From contig CAWILT010000001.1 in the NCBI GenBank assembly GCA_963837025.1, positions 620,001-684,000 on the forward strand: DNA of 64,000 bases, read 5' to 3'. Position 1 is the stretch's first letter, and every line of letters starts with the position of its first letter. The notes below the pieces were generated by a model. It saw only the letters and a list, made by a program, of their open reading frames with translations. It was not told the DNA's origin and did not search any database. Positions 1 to 8,645 of the stretch are shown here, one piece after another. The position numbers and the translations under genes were made by a program. Origin of the DNA: JALZUV01 sp963837025 (lineage in GTDB: Bacteria > Pseudomonadota > Alphaproteobacteria > Rickettsiales > JALZUV01).

Positions 1-1
1 T

Positions 2-322
2 AAAGAAGCCGTGCGCAAAGGCCTCACTAAATTAGCTCTGCCCAATCATGTGAAAACAGGATTATATTTGCTCAGCCAAACGTGCGATACAATTTGGCGT
101 TTAGCCGGCGACCGTGCGACCGATTTCAATTGGTATACCAAACGCATTACCCTAGCGGGAATTTACAGTGCCACCCTACTTTTTTGGTTAAATGACGATT
201 CCCAAACTTTAGACGCAACAGCTGCTTTTCTTGATCGTCGTTTAGCAGGTGTAAAGGCATTCGGAAAATGGAAGTCTGAATTGCAAAATAATGTTAAATC
301 TTACCTACCAAAACGCGCCTAA
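2..322 (+). CDS. COQ9 family protein, 3' part only
   Basis: Only the last 106 codons lie in the window; the frame is open to the left edge, so the gene begins upstream and the GTG at 11 is unlikely to be the start. The visible part matches the C-terminal domain of COQ9 (often labelled rpsU-divergently transcribed protein): IWRLAGD, then TDFNWYTKR, then LAGIYSATLLFWLNDDS, then FLDRRL. In this family the protein is a lipid-binding helper of a late hydroxylation step in ubiquinone synthesis. Members are usually about 200 residues, so roughly half is missing. The next gene starts 3 bases after the stop, suggesting one transcript. Confidence 0.85.
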   Translation, partial: KEAVRKGLTKLALPNHVKTGLYLLSQTCDTIWRLAGDRATDFNWYTKRITLAGIYSATLLFWLNDDSQTLDATAAFLDRRLAGVKAFGKWKSELQNNVKSYLPKRA

Positions 323-325
323 ACA

Positions 326-1372
326 ATGGATCCTTTAAGCCAAGCAGTGGCAGGCGCGGCACTAGCAGGAAGTTTCGCCAAAAGACCCAAATTGCGAGCT
401 GCTCTGGTATTAGGCGCAATAGCTGGCATGGCACCTGATTTAGATGTGCTCATCCGCTCATCAACCGATCCGTTATTAGCATTAGAATATCACCGTCATT
501 TTACCCATAGCTTAGCGTTTTCACCACTTGGAGGATTGCTAATAGCGCTAGCCTTTTGGGCTATACCCTACACAAGACGGTTTTTAAGTTTTAAAGAAAC
601 TTATCTATTTTGTTTTTTAGGGATGGTCACTCACGGCATACTTGATTCCTGCACGGGCTACGGCACGCATTTACTGTGGCCGTTTGTTCATAATCGCGAA
701 AGCTGGAACTTTATTGGAATTATCGATCCGCTCTATACCCTACCTGCCTTATTTCTGCTTATCTTTGCAGCAGTTAAATCGCGCCCTAAATGGTCAATTT
801 TAGCGCTTATATTACAAATAGCATATATAAGCCTAGGCGCAGTTCAGCATTATCGTGCCACCCACATGGCTGAAGATTACATTACGAATAATGATATAGA
901 ATCCTATCGCCTAACTTTACGCCCCACGATAGGCAATTTATGGCTCTGGCGAATGCTTTATCGTGATGAAGCAACAGGCAATTGGCAAACAAATGCACTC
1001 TATCTTCCTTATTGGAACAGTGATGCTAAAATAAAATTAGGCGAAGCAGCCGCCAACTTTAGCGATGCCGAACTCGCCCGCTATCCCGCTGATACGGTAA
1101 CCGGAAAGGACATCCGTCGTTTCCAATTTTTTTCAGATGATTATTTAAGTAAACACACTCGCGCCGATGGCAGCTATTATATTGGCGATATTCGCTATGG
1201 TCTCATGCCCGATAGTGCACAACCGTTATGGGGTATCGAAACTACGGGTGATAATAGCCAACATGTTATCCGTCACAGCTCATTACGTGGCGAGTTAAAT
1301 AGGTCAAAAACAATGAATATGTTAACTGGTAAGAACTTTACCGACTTGCAGCCATCACAAAATAATGACTGA
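326..1372 (+). CDS. YdjM/DUF457-type membrane-bound metal-dependent hydrolase
   Basis: A 348-residue integral membrane protein. The N-terminal half has hydrophobic segments at about residues 25-40, 65-80, 93-108 and 132-150, with the family's polar motifs between them: APDLD (36-40), HRHFTHS (56-62), THGILD (102-107) and IIDPLYTLP (132-140). These His/Asp motifs define the family annotated as inner-membrane metal-dependent hydrolase; its physiological substrate is not established. The C-terminal half (about 180-348) is soluble and probably periplasmic or cytoplasmic. The gene follows coq9 by 3 bases and overlaps the next gene by 8, so the three look co-transcribed. The family call is firm; the function is open. 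Confidence 0.85.
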   Translation: MDPLSQAVAGAALAGSFAKRPKLRAALVLGAIAGMAPDLDVLIRSSTDPLLALEYHRHFTHSLAFSPLGGLLIALAFWAIPYTRRFLSFKETYLFCFLGMVTHGILDSCTGYGTHLLWPFVHNRESWNFIGIIDPLYTLPALFLLIFAAVKSRPKWSILALILQIAYISLGAVQHYRATHMAEDYITNNDIESYRLTLRPTIGNLWLWRMLYRDEATGNWQTNALYLPYWNSDAKIKLGEAAANFSDAELARYPADTVTGKDIRRFQFFSDDYLSKHTRADGSYYIGDIRYGLMPDSAQPLWGIETTGDNSQHVIRHSSLRGELNRSKTMNMLTGKNFTDLQPSQNND

Positions 1373-1967
1373 AACACTGCAAACCACGCTAGAAAAACTT
1401 AAAGCATGTACATTTTGCGCTGAACATTTACCACTTGGTGCTAAACCGATTTTTCAAATAAATACCAAAGCAAAAATTCTTTTAGCAAGCCAAGCGCCAG
1501 GTCATTTAGCACATCAGGGTGGAAAACCTTTTTTCGATCCCAGTGGCGTGCGTTTGCGCCGATGGTTAGGAGTGAATGAAGTAGAATTTTACAATCCTGA
1601 TAATTTTCTCATTATGCCAATTGGCTTTTGCTATCCGGGAACCAAAAATCGCTATGACCTCCCGCCAAGGCCTGAATGTGCGCCAATATGGAGAGATAAA
1701 TTGCTGAATCTGCTGCCCAATATTGAGCTGATATTAGCAATCGGCTCCCACGCGCAACAATGGCATTTAAAAGAACACCGCTATAAAACTATGGCGCAAA
1801 CCATTGAACATTGGCAAGAATATTGGCCTCATATTCTACCCATGCCACACCCAAGCCCCCGAAATAATATTTGGTTCAAACGCCACCCATTTTTTGAAAG
1901 TGAAGTAGTGCCTATATTGCAAAAACGCATAAGGCAGCTAATAGATTTGTCAATAAAACTACCTTAG
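1365..1967 (+). CDS. Uracil-DNA glycosylase family protein with Fe-S cysteines
   Basis: A 200-residue protein of the uracil-DNA glycosylase superfamily (COG1573-like). The four cysteines expected for a [4Fe-4S] cluster are present in the family 4/5 arrangement: C15 and C18 near the N-terminus, then C89 and C105. ASQAPG (41-46) stands where the classical enzymes have a GEAPG motif 1, and HPSPRN (162-167) is motif 2. The start overlaps the preceding hydrolase gene by 8 bases. The next gene is convergent, 4 bases after the stop. Whether it removes uracil is uncertain, because motif 1 differs from the canonical form; another base-excision substrate is possible. Confidence 0.82.
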   Translation: MTETLQTTLEKLKACTFCAEHLPLGAKPIFQINTKAKILLASQAPGHLAHQGGKPFFDPSGVRLRRWLGVNEVEFYNPDNFLIMPIGFCYPGTKNRYDLPPRPECAPIWRDKLLNLLPNIELILAIGSHAQQWHLKEHRYKTMAQTIEHWQEYWPHILPMPHPSPRNNIWFKRHPFFESEVVPILQKRIRQLIDLSIKLP

Positions 1968-1971
1968 GGTG

Positions 1972-3375
1972 CTACATATGAATCACTTGATCATACGCAT
2001 CTAGAACACTTTCATGCATCATTTCCGATAAGGTGGGATGTGGGAAAATGGTATGCATCAAATCAGCCTCAGTTGCTTCCATTTGGCGGGCGAGCACGAA
2101 CCCTTGAATCATTTCGGTAACTTCTGCACCTACCATATGCGCGCCTAAAAGCTCGCCGGTTTTGCTATCAAATATAGTTTTCACAAAACCCTCAGGTTCG
2201 CCCAACGCAATAGCTTTACCATTCGCCATAAATGGGAAGCGCCCCACTTTCACGCTATAGCCCATCTCTTTGGCCTTCGCTTCGGTATAGCCCACGCTGG
2301 CCACTTGTGGTGAGCAATAGGTGCAACCCGGAATATTATCCATGCGCATAGTATGGGGATTTTTGCCCGCAATTTTTTCAACTGCGGTGATGGCTTCATG
2401 GCTGGCTTTATGCGCCAACCAAGGTGCACCCGCTACATCACCAATCGCCCACACATTTGGCTCATCGGTTAGGCCATAGGCATCACGCAAAATCTGGTTG
2501 CGCTCTGCTTTCACCTGCGTACTTTCCAAGTTCAAGTTTTCAGTATTGCCCACAATACCGATTGCCATGATGATGGTATCAAATTCGTGCTTAGCTTCTT
2601 TACCTTCGGCATCTTTAAGCGTGCAAATGGCTTTACCCTTTTTCTTTTCCATCGCCACCATTTGCGATTTGGTGCGCACGTTCATGCCTTGCGCTTCAAA
2701 GCGTTTTTGCACAAATTTAGACACTTCTTCATCTTCAACGGGCAAAATTCTATCCATCATTTCGCACAATGTAACTTCCGCGCCCATGTTTAAATAGAAG
2801 CTCGCAAATTCTGATCCAATCGCGCCTGAGCCTACTACCAGTAATTTCTTCGGCATTTTATTGGGTAATAGCGCCTCTTTATAGGTCCACACCACATCGC
2901 CATCGGGCTCATAGCCTTCTAGTACGCGTGCACGCGCGCCAGTAGCAATAATAATATCTTTGGCTTTAACCGCGCCAGTTTTGTTGCCCTCTTTATCAAA
3001 CAAATTCACCACACCTTTTTCGCCAAGTTTGCCGTGAGCGTCTTGCACATCAATTTTGTGCTTTTTCATTAAACCCGAAATGCCTTTGGTTAATTGCGCT
3101 GACACATCGCGCGAACGTGCCACCACCTTTTTAAAATCAAAAGAAGGGTCTTTCGCCGCTAAGCCAAAATCTTCTAAATGATGCAACAGCGAATAAATTT
3201 CAGATGAGCGTAACAATGCCTTGGTAGGAATACATCCCCAATTTAAACAAATGCCCCCCATATGCTCGCGCTCAATCACGGTTGCTTTCAATCCGACCTG
3301 CGCCGCACGAATCGCCGCCACATAGCCCCCAGGCCCACCACCAATTATCGCCACATCATATGTTTTATCTGTCAT
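1972..3375 (-). CDS. lpd: Dihydrolipoyl dehydrogenase (E3)
   Basis: A 467-residue flavoprotein that reoxidises dihydrolipoyl groups of the pyruvate dehydrogenase complex, passing electrons to NAD+. Visible are the FAD-binding GGGPGG (12-17), the redox disulfide GGICLNWGC (C43 and C48), the NAD-binding GSGAIGSEFASF, the second FAD motif AIGDVAG, and the C-terminal base motif H446-P-T-L-S-E451 at the dimer interface. Length and motif order are normal. It is the last gene of the pdhA-pdhB-SIMPL-pdhC-DUF4145-lpd run; its ATG lies 11 bases inside the end of the DUF4145 gene, so it is translationally coupled to that insert rather than to pdhC. Confidence 0.97.
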   Translation of the reverse strand: MTDKTYDVAIIGGGPGGYVAAIRAAQVGLKATVIEREHMGGICLNWGCIPTKALLRSSEIYSLLHHLEDFGLAAKDPSFDFKKVVARSRDVSAQLTKGISGLMKKHKIDVQDAHGKLGEKGVVNLFDKEGNKTGAVKAKDIIIATGARARVLEGYEPDGDVVWTYKEALLPNKMPKKLLVVGSGAIGSEFASFYLNMGAEVTLCEMMDRILPVEDEEVSKFVQKRFEAQGMNVRTKSQMVAMEKKKGKAICTLKDAEGKEAKHEFDTIIMAIGIVGNTENLNLESTQVKAERNQILRDAYGLTDEPNVWAIGDVAGAPWLAHKASHEAITAVEKIAGKNPHTMRMDNIPGCTYCSPQVASVGYTEAKAKEMGYSVKVGRFPFMANGKAIALGEPEGFVKTIFDSKTGELLGAHMVGAEVTEMIQGFVLARQMEATEADLMHTIFPHPTLSEMMHESVLDAYDQVIHM

Positions 3376-4036
3376 TTTTCTGTTCCTTAAGATTTAATAA
3401 CTGTTCCAGCAACTCTTCAGATTGATAAAGCGCTTCTAATATTTTGTGAGTTAGTCTTATTGCAACACTAATTTCTTCTCTACCCATATTAATATAGTTT
3501 TTTGACTTAACATGGGCAGCATCGTTTCCAAGCAATTTTAATTCAAAAGCAGCGTTTAATAGGTTATTAGGAAGTATGATTTTATCTCTGAAGCTTTCTA
3601 AGCGCTCATGTAAATTTTTACCATCACATTTTTCAGTTTCGCAAACTTCCTCTAAAGTGCGACGAACCATTATTGCTGAAGCAATGTAACATTCTTCAGA
3701 AGCGCAAATCACAGCTTGCTCAAAATGTGATCTAACTTCAGCAGGAAAGTTACTGCAGTCATAGTTCATAATAATTTTCGGAAAAATACTCAAAATCTTA
3801 TTATATGTACTATCGTAGACGAAGAATACTAATCCACTACACTCTATATTAGGGCATTGTCGAATACCACAAGCCCTATTCCTCTTTGGAATTACACTGT
3901 GCGATTTATATAAAAAATCGCTATGTTCCTTAAGAGGAAATTTTTGGAAAGTCCCTAATCCGCCACAGTGCGGGCAATCAAATTGGAAATTTGGACCGTC
4001 AAATGATGTTACTTCTAAAGCCCTTCTCAAAGCCAT
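3365..4036 (-). CDS. DUF4145 domain protein inserted between pdhC and lpd
   Basis: A 223-residue soluble protein. The N-terminus looks like a zinc ribbon with cysteine pairs C21/C24 (CPHC) and C61/C66 (CPNIEC), followed by an alpha-helical region (about 100-210) with the DUF4145 signature: EEVC, a long helix, then LKLLGNDAAH. DUF4145 proteins are of unknown biochemical function; some occur near restriction or defence genes. Its ATG directly abuts the pdhC stop and its end overlaps the lpd start by 11 bases, so it is fully embedded in the operon. The position is unusual, because alphaproteobacterial pdhC and lpd are normally adjacent. Codon use appears more AT-rich than in the flanking pdh genes, which suggests late insertion. 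Confidence 0.8.
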   Translation of the reverse strand: MALRRALEVTSFDGPNFQFDCPHCGGLGTFQKFPLKEHSDFLYKSHSVIPKRNRACGIRQCPNIECSGLVFFVYDSTYNKILSIFPKIIMNYDCSNFPAEVRSHFEQAVICASEECYIASAIMVRRTLEEVCETEKCDGKNLHERLESFRDKIILPNNLLNAAFELKLLGNDAAHVKSKNYINMGREEISVAIRLTHKILEALYQSEELLEQLLNLKEQKNDR

Positions 4037-5338
4037 CTACCCAACCAACAATGCTGGGTTCTCAATGTATTTCTTGAAAATTTGCAACCATTCTGCACCT
4101 AATGCGCCATCTACGGAGCGATGATCAACCGATAGGGTTACGGTCATGATAGTAATTTCAGTAGGTTGGCCATTACGCAGCACTAATTTGCTCTCGCCTG
4201 CACCTACCGCTAAAATACAGCTTTGAGGTGGGTTGATAATAGCCGAGAAGGTTTTAATGCCATACATACCGAGATTAGAAACAGAGAATCCGCCGCCTTG
4301 ATATTCTTCAGGCTGCAATTTGCCAGCGCGCGCTTTGCCCGCTAGCTCTTTCACTTCAGCCGAAATTTGCGCGAGCGATTTTTGATCGGCATTTTTAACG
4401 ATAGGCGTCATCAAGCCACCATCGGTGGAAACGGCTACGCACACATCTACATCGTGATAATATACAATCGCATCATCATACCAGCTGGCATTGGCTTGCG
4501 GTTTATCGCGCAAAGCGAGCGCTGTCGCTTTCATCACAAAATCATTTACAGATAGTTTATAGTGCGGTTTACCATCTTCGCCTTTGGTGGCGGCATTATT
4601 AAGCTGCTCGCGCACATCCATCATTTTATCAATTTCACATTCGAGTGATAGATAAAAATGTGGGATAGTCTGCTTGGCTTCACTCAAGCGTTTGGCAATC
4701 ACTTTACGCATACCATTATTTTCTTTTTTCGAAAATTCAGAATGTGAACGCGTAACATGCCCCGATTTTGAACCGTATTTCAAGAATTTCTCAATATCGT
4801 CTTTTACGATACGACCATGCGGACCAGTGCCTTTTACATTAGCTAAATTAATGCCCTGATCATCCGCCAAGCGTTTGGCCAATGGACTAGCTTTTGCTTC
4901 GCCGCTGGGTGCTGTTACGCCTGATTTCACTTCAGGCGACTTGGTTGGCTCAGCCGCCACCATACGTCCGCCATAGCCTTTTTGTTCCGGCGCGGCATCG
5001 GCTTTTGGTTTTGGCTCTGAACCAGAATCATCATCAGCCTTTTGCGCTTTGGGTTCCGCTTTGGGCTTCCAATCGGCAATCGCTTTTTTATCTTCGCCTT
5101 CTTCTAAAAGCAAAGCGATAACTGCATTCACGGCCACATTTTCCGAATTTTCAGGCACCACAATTTTGCCCAAAATCCCTTCATCCACCGCTTCCACTTC
5201 CATGGTAGCTTTGTCAGTTTCAATCTCGGCAATCACATCGCCCGGGCCAACTTTATCACCCTCTTTTTTCGTCCATTTAGCCAATGTGCCTTCGGTCATC
5301 GTAGGCGAAAGCGCGGGCATTAAAATTTCGATAGGCAT
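4037..5338 (-). CDS. pdhC: Pyruvate dehydrogenase E2, dihydrolipoamide acetyltransferase
   Basis: The 433-residue core subunit of the pyruvate dehydrogenase complex. It has one lipoyl domain (1-80) with lipoylated K43 in ETDKATME, a charged Ala/Pro/Lys linker (85-148), a peripheral-subunit-binding domain (about 150-186, ending GTGPHGRIVKDDIEKFL) and an acyltransferase domain (about 205-433) with the catalytic H406-R-S-V-D410-G motif. The short-chain E2 with a single lipoyl domain fits the mitochondrial and alphaproteobacterial type. It starts 14 bases after the SIMPL gene and is followed without a gap by the DUF4145 gene. No strong Shine-Dalgarno sequence precedes the ATG, so translation may depend on coupling. 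Confidence 0.97.
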   Translation of the reverse strand: MPIEILMPALSPTMTEGTLAKWTKKEGDKVGPGDVIAEIETDKATMEVEAVDEGILGKIVVPENSENVAVNAVIALLLEEGEDKKAIADWKPKAEPKAQKADDDSGSEPKPKADAAPEQKGYGGRMVAAEPTKSPEVKSGVTAPSGEAKASPLAKRLADDQGINLANVKGTGPHGRIVKDDIEKFLKYGSKSGHVTRSHSEFSKKENNGMRKVIAKRLSEAKQTIPHFYLSLECEIDKMMDVREQLNNAATKGEDGKPHYKLSVNDFVMKATALALRDKPQANASWYDDAIVYYHDVDVCVAVSTDGGLMTPIVKNADQKSLAQISAEVKELAGKARAGKLQPEEYQGGGFSVSNLGMYGIKTFSAIINPPQSCILAVGAGESKLVLRNGQPTEITIMTVTLSVDHRSVDGALGAEWLQIFKKYIENPALLVG

Positions 5339-5352
5339 AGGATTAAATCTTT

Positions 5353-6072
5353 CTATTCAATTTCAAACTGGGCTTGCACGTCTTGGCGAATCATTATTTC
5401 GCCCGCAGGAATGGGAGCAGATGCATCGCTCATCATCTCAACCGAAGATGCTTGCATCATCATTTTAGGGCTAACACGCATGGGCTGTGGCTGATAACCA
5501 CCACCGCCTTGCACATTCACGCTATATACACGGCCAAGCTTTACTGCCACCGCACCCGCCACATCGCGCGCTTTGGTTTTGGCGTTACTTAGCGCCGATA
5601 ACATCACTTCACGCTCAGCCGTATTACTATTGAGCAATCCAAAATTTACGCCATCAATCTGATCAATTTTTGCATTGGTAATATCGGTAATAAAATCGGC
5701 TAATTTAGGTAATTGCGTAAATTCAATTTGCACGCGGTGTGAGGCAACATAACCTGCCAAAATGCGCTTGCCCGATTTAGGATATTCATAACGCGGTTGA
5801 ATAATATCCGATAGCGTTTCAATCTTTTTGCGGTCAATTTTATATTTATCGGTCACCGCATAAAGCGCTTTTAGCAATATTTCATGCTTAGCTTTGGCCG
5901 CTTTCAGCTCTTTAGCTTCGCCTTCTAAATTAAGGGTAATATCGGCCTTATCCGGATCAAAACTTTGCTCGGCCATTCCATTGACAGAGATAAGCCGTAC
6001 AGCTTCGCCATCATGCGCCAGCACCGGTGCAGCAAAGGTAAGTGACAGCAATAATGGAATAAAAAATTTCAT
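5353..6072 (-). CDS. Periplasmic SIMPL (DUF541) domain protein
   Basis: A 239-residue exported protein with a clear Sec signal peptide (basic MKFF, hydrophobic core, AxA-type end near residue 19). The rest matches the SIMPL/DUF541 family: an early ISVNGMAEQSFDPDKADI stretch and a middle SNAKTKARDVA segment, typical of the E. coli YggE-like group linked to oxidative-stress tolerance. The molecular activity is unknown. It lies between pdhB and pdhC: its ATG abuts the pdhB stop and its own stop is 14 bases before pdhC. A periplasmic protein in the middle of a cytoplasmic enzyme operon is odd, and co-expression is the only visible link. Confidence 0.85.
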   Translation of the reverse strand: MKFFIPLLLSLTFAAPVLAHDGEAVRLISVNGMAEQSFDPDKADITLNLEGEAKELKAAKAKHEILLKALYAVTDKYKIDRKKIETLSDIIQPRYEYPKSGKRILAGYVASHRVQIEFTQLPKLADFITDITNAKIDQIDGVNFGLLNSNTAEREVMLSALSNAKTKARDVAGAVAVKLGRVYSVNVQGGGGYQPQPMRVSPKMMMQASSVEMMSDASAPIPAGEIMIRQDVQAQFEIE

Positions 6073-7080
6073 TTAAGCCACCTTTTTCGTGCGATAACAC
6101 GCGCGTTTAGCTGCCGCGACAATATCATTAATTTGCGGTAGCGCGAGTTTCTCTAAATTAGCCGCATAAGGAAGCGGCACATCTTTACCATGCACACGTT
6201 CAACCGGAGCATCTAAATGATCAAAGCAATCCTCCATTGCAATAGCACACATTTCTGAGCCTAGCCCTGCAAATGGCCAGCCCTCTTCAACCGATACTAG
6301 ACGGCTGGTTTTGCGAACTGAATCAATGATGGTTTGTTTATCTAATGGGCGAATCGTGCGCAAATCAATAACCTCAGCGCTAATGCCATCTTTTTCAAGC
6401 TGCTTAGCGGCTTCTAGCGCCATGCCAACTTGCAGCGAAAATGCGGTAATCGTTACATCGGTGCCTATACGCAATATGGCTGCTTTACCAATCGGCACCA
6501 GCACATCATCGCCTTCAGGCACATCAAATTTTTCGCCATAAACCATCTCATTTTCCAAGAAAATAACAGGGTTTGGATTGCGAATTGCCGATTTTAACAA
6601 GCCTTTAGCCGATGCTGCATCATAAGGGGCAATCACAATTAAACCCGGAATATGTGCATACCAGCTAGCATATTCTTGGCTATGCTGCGCGCCTACGCGA
6701 CTGGCCGCGCCGTTGGGGCCACGAAACACCATTTGGCATTTTACTTGCCCACCCGACATGTAAAGTGTTTTGGCGGCTGAATTGATAATTTGGTCAATTG
6801 CCTGCATGGCAAAGTTCCATGTCATAAATTCCACAATCGGCTTCATGCCTGCCATGGCTGCACCCACGGCAATACCAGCGAATCCATGCTCAGTAATAGG
6901 TGTGTCAATCACACGCTTGGCACCAAATTCTTCCAGCAACCCTTCCGACACTTTGTAAGCGCCTTGATATTCAGCCACTTCTTCGCCCATCAAAAACACT
7001 TCATCATCACGGCGCATTTCTTCGGCCATTGCATCGCGTAATGCAACGCGAACGGTAGTAGAATTCATTTTATCGCTCAT
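6073..7080 (-). CDS. pdhB: Pyruvate dehydrogenase E1 component beta subunit
   Basis: A 335-residue beta subunit of the thiamine-dependent E1. Visible are VALRDAMAEEM near the start, MGEEVAEYQGAYKVSEGL (cofactor-contacting), the PITEHGFAGIAVGAAM segment, and the C-terminal transketolase domain with EVIDLRTIRPLD and VSVEEGWP. I place the start at 7080, giving MSDKMNSTTVRV: this ATG overlaps the pdhA stop as ATGA and has GGAG 7-8 bases upstream inside pdhA. A longer frame to 7110 would read through the coupling site and add unconserved residues. There is no N-terminal lipoyl extension, unlike the long PdhB of many Rhizobiales. Confidence 0.96.
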   Translation of the reverse strand: MSDKMNSTTVRVALRDAMAEEMRRDDEVFLMGEEVAEYQGAYKVSEGLLEEFGAKRVIDTPITEHGFAGIAVGAAMAGMKPIVEFMTWNFAMQAIDQIINSAAKTLYMSGGQVKCQMVFRGPNGAASRVGAQHSQEYASWYAHIPGLIVIAPYDAASAKGLLKSAIRNPNPVIFLENEMVYGEKFDVPEGDDVLVPIGKAAILRIGTDVTITAFSLQVGMALEAAKQLEKDGISAEVIDLRTIRPLDKQTIIDSVRKTSRLVSVEEGWPFAGLGSEMCAIAMEDCFDHLDAPVERVHGKDVPLPYAANLEKLALPQINDIVAAAKRACYRTKKVA

Positions 7081-8099
7081 GCTACATCTCCTTGCAAAAT
7101 ATCGGTCCATAGCTCAGCTGCATCGGGCTCGGGGCTTTCTTTAGCAAACTCCTCAGCTTCACGCACGATGGCTTTAATATCAGTATCAATTGGCTTTAAA
7201 TCAGCTTCCGAGATTACCCCCGCAGCTAGCGCACGGCTTTTTAAACTTTCAATCGGGTCGTGATTATTTTTGTAATCTTCCACTTCTTCCTTCGTGCGAT
7301 ATTTCGCAGGATCCGACATTGAGTGCCCGCGATAGCGATAGGTTTTCATCTCTAATATATAGGGCTTGCCTTGGCGCACATGCTCAATCGCAATTTTAGC
7401 TTTTTCAATCACATCAAGCACGTCCATACCATCAGCTTGCGCACCTTCAATGCCAAACGGCTCACCGCGGCGATATAATGCGGGGGTTGAGGTGGAACGC
7501 TTCACGCTGGTACCCATCGCATATTCGTTATTCTCAATAATATAAAGCACAGGCAATTCCCATAATGCTGCCATGTTAAACGCTTCATAAACTTGCCCTT
7601 GATTCGACGCACCATCGCCAAAATAACAACAATTGATGCCGCCATCGCCGCGGAATTTATGCGCAAATGCTAAGCCTGTGCCAAGTGGCACATTCGCACC
7701 CACAATACCATGACCACCCCAAAAATTATTCTCGGCTGAGAACATATGCATGGAACCACCCTTGCCTTTGGAATATCCACCTTCACGGCCTGTTAATTCG
7801 GCCATTACACCTTTAGGATCCATATCGCATGCCAACATGTGGCCATGGTCGCGATAGGTGGTGATGACAGAATCTTTGCGGGTTATGAGCGTTTCGATAC
7901 CCGTAACAACGGCTTCTTGCCCAATATATAAATGACAGAAGCCACCAATTAATCCCATGCCATAAAGTTGGCCTGCTTTTTCCTCAAATCGGCGGATGAG
8001 AAGCATTTTACGGTAAAGCTCAAGCACCTTATCTTTATTCGGAAAAGGGGCGTTGTGTTTTTTGTCTGCAAGCGCAGCATTCGAGGATGATTTTGGCAT
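7077..8099 (-). CDS. pdhA: Pyruvate dehydrogenase E1 component alpha subunit
   Basis: A 340-residue alpha subunit that binds thiamine diphosphate and decarboxylates pyruvate. The ThDP motif is intact: GDGASNQGQVYEAFN followed about 28 residues after GDG by ENNEYAMGT. The phosphorylation-loop-like segment YRYRGHSMSDPAKYR and GGSMHMF are also present. The start at 8099 (MPKSSSN) is chosen because AAAGGA lies five bases upstream; the longer frame to 8159 has no ribosome site and adds unconserved residues. It is the first gene of the pdh block, about 95 bases after ftsB, and is coupled to pdhB by ATGA. Confidence 0.96.
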   Translation of the reverse strand: MPKSSSNAALADKKHNAPFPNKDKVLELYRKMLLIRRFEEKAGQLYGMGLIGGFCHLYIGQEAVVTGIETLITRKDSVITTYRDHGHMLACDMDPKGVMAELTGREGGYSKGKGGSMHMFSAENNFWGGHGIVGANVPLGTGLAFAHKFRGDGGINCCYFGDGASNQGQVYEAFNMAALWELPVLYIIENNEYAMGTSVKRSTSTPALYRRGEPFGIEGAQADGMDVLDVIEKAKIAIEHVRQGKPYILEMKTYRYRGHSMSDPAKYRTKEEVEDYKNNHDPIESLKSRALAAGVISEADLKPIDTDIKAIVREAEEFAKESPEPDAAELWTDILQGDVA

Positions 8100-8194
8100 A
8101 GCGTCCTTTAAATTTTTCAAGCTCGTTTTTAGCGGATTGAAGCGGGCGGTGCAACTCAATTCGGGCTAAAAAACATGGTGCAGCGCACCATAGT

Positions 8195-8527
8195 TTATTC
8201 AGATTCTTCAGGTAGCATATAAATGATTTCACTCGGATTGGTATAACCCAAAACACGCCGCGCTTGTTCATCCAGCAAATCTAAATCCAGCGTTTCGCTG
8301 CTTATCATATTCACACGATGCTCAAGCTTTTGGCGCTGCTCTGTAAGGCCGATTAAAATTTCAGAATTAGACGTAGCGCGCGATTGCTCTTTAAACAACG
8401 CATAAACCCCATGATTACCATTGAGTGCATGAAACACTAAATAAAGCATAATAAAACCAATCGCAAACGAGCCCATCAGGCTGCGAATATCAAAGGTGGT
8501 TTTTCTCGTTCTTGCGGTGGCAAACAT
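8195..8527 (-). CDS. FtsB/DivIC-family septum formation initiator
   Basis: A 110-residue bitopic membrane protein: a short cytoplasmic N-terminus, one transmembrane helix (about 17-36) and a periplasmic coiled coil (about 45-85), ending with DEQARRVLGYTNPSEIIYMLP, typical of the alphaproteobacterial FtsB-like family. Such proteins link FtsL and FtsQ in the divisome. The position between eno and pdhA is the usual one in this class. The gene follows eno by about 120 bases that contain a small hairpin. Confidence 0.85.
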   Translation of the reverse strand: MFATARTRKTTFDIRSLMGSFAIGFIMLYLVFHALNGNHGVYALFKEQSRATSNSEILIGLTEQRQKLEHRVNMISSETLDLDLLDEQARRVLGYTNPSEIIYMLPEESE

Positions 8528-8550
8528 TTAATGAGCGTAACCTTTGCAAC

Positions 8551-8569
8551 TCCATCCTTCAAGGATGGA
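8551..8569. other. Short hairpin in the eno-ftsB spacer
   Basis: TCCATCC and GGATGGA form a perfect 7-bp inverted repeat around TTCAA (up to 9 bp if the loop is tightened). No T-run follows on either strand, so it is not a convincing terminator. It could mark an RNA-processing point or slow the polymerase between eno and ftsB. Just upstream in the transcript, two copies of a 9-base unit (aataacacg) occur with an 11-base period at 8619-8638; I see no function for them. Confidence 0.35.
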
Positions 8570-8645
8570 TACGGCTTGTGGATAATTTACAGGCTTGCGA
8601 AATAAAAGCGGTGGCGCGAATAACACGAAAATAACACGAGATAAT

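Noticed and set aside
3365..4036. DUF4145 gene considered as part of a toxin-antitoxin or restriction system.
   Set aside because: No partner gene adjoins it; both neighbours are pdh subunits.
5049..5468. A 139-residue plus-strand frame over pdhC and the SIMPL gene.
   Set aside because: Lies antisense to two well-supported genes, with no ribosome site or family match.
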